From assembly GCA_947258625.1 (NCBI GenBank), contig CAMYJN010000100.1, forward strand, positions 1 through 7,516: a stretch of 7,516 nt of DNA, read 5' to 3'. The notes beneath the pieces were generated by a model, which was not told where the DNA came from, did not search any database, and was given only the letters and a program-made list of their open reading frames with translations. The DNA is from an uncultured Polyangiaceae bacterium. GTDB taxonomy: Bacteria > Myxococcota_A > Polyangia > Polyangiales > Houyiibacteriaceae. Below are positions 7,339 through 7,516 of this stretch, piece by piece. Position 1 is the stretch's first letter, and each line of letters begins with the position of its first letter. A program made the position numbers and the translations under genes.

Positions 7339-7516
7339 CCGCCGAAGTGAATGAAGACCGCGTGCGGCGCATCGTGGTCGTCTTCGGCGGCAGCTCGGAC
7401 ACGAGTGTTGCTGGAGTGCTGGCTTCTCTCGCGTCGGAAGGGGCCGCTGACATCGCGGCCGTCTTCCTCGAGGATCACGTGTTGTTCCGTCTGGCAGAGC
7501 TCCCTTTTACGACTGA
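7335..7516 (+). CDS. Universal-stress-protein-like protein, 3' end cut by window
   Basis: From GTG 7335 the frame stays open to the window edge, giving 60 codons. It overlaps the Lon-like stop as GTGA and has a good Shine-Dalgarno site. The translation begins with a short polar stretch, then a hydrophobic strand RIVVVFGGS (12-20), a helix SVAGVLASLASEG (24-36), a second strand DIAAVFLED (39-47) and the segment VLFRLAELPFTT (49-60). This beta-alpha-beta opening, with a FVED-x-LLRLA-LPF-type motif after strand 2, matches my recollection of USP-like proteins of proteobacteria, small stress-linked alpha/beta folds that often bind ATP. The ATP-binding glycine motif of USPs would lie beyond the window and cannot be checked. 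Translational coupling to a Lon-like protease and FtsH fits a stress role. The family assignment is inferred from a partial sequence; another Rossmann-like fold is possible. Confidence 0.62.
   Translation, partial: MTAEVNEDRVRRIVVVFGGSSDTSVAGVLASLASEGAADIAAVFLEDHVLFRLAELPFTT

Noticed and set aside
2982..7516. Locus-of-heat-resistance type island containing ftsH
   Set aside because: That island also carries small heat-shock proteins, a ClpK/ClpG-type disaggregase, yfdX and hdeD genes; none is visible here, and a Lon-like protease and USP-like gene take their place. Only ftsH is shared.
1..7516. Mobile elements, CRISPR arrays, tRNA or rRNA genes
   Set aside because: I found no transposase or integrase coding sequence, no spaced direct repeats and no cloverleaf-like or rRNA-like stretch. 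Genes are intact and closely packed.

Overview
The window is bacterial chromosomal DNA with moderately high GC (roughly 60% by eye) and tightly packed genes. The proteins look proteobacterial in the broad sense: a medium-length threonine dehydratase with an ACT domain, an FtsH variant and an AAA_32-type Lon-like protease. The TGCTAAGGT-type promoter-like element would suit a deltaproteobacterium or myxobacterium, but I cannot assign a taxon with confidence. I see no tRNA, rRNA, CRISPR array, insertion sequence or integration scar.

The layout has three blocks. (1) At the left edge, on the plus strand, is the 3' end of a TrkA/KtrA-type regulatory subunit of K+ transport (1-462). It converges on (2) a two-gene minus-strand unit that reads from about 2906 down to 496: an uncharacterised 400-residue protein, then threonine dehydratase. 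These two share an ATGA stop/start overlap at 1704-1707, so they are almost certainly co-translated. A GC-rich hairpin at 465-480 lies in the short convergent gap. (3) Across a divergent 75-bp intergenic region (2907-2981) runs a plus-strand unit: an FtsH-type membrane AAA+ zinc protease (2982-4850), a Lon-family (S16) protease with an AAA_32-type ATPase region (start most likely 4903, end 7338), and the first 60 codons of a universal-stress-protein-like gene. The last starts at GTG 7335, overlaps the Lon-like stop by 4 nt and runs off the right edge.

Block 3 reads as a protein quality-control or stress operon: one membrane-anchored and one soluble ATP-dependent protease plus a USP-like protein. 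Several residues in FtsH ([20 protein letters not shown]) differ from the usual housekeeping consensus and suggest an accessory, stress-linked paralogue. The Lon-like protein has Arg where the Walker A Lys normally sits and DA instead of DE at the Walker B-like position, while keeping the Ser-Lys protease dyad. Block 2 joins amino-acid catabolism or isoleucine synthesis to an uncharacterised protein that may be an (alpha/alpha)-barrel. Nothing here is plainly a new system. The two points most worth following are the FtsH/Lon-like/USP operon and the unknown protein coupled to threonine dehydratase.
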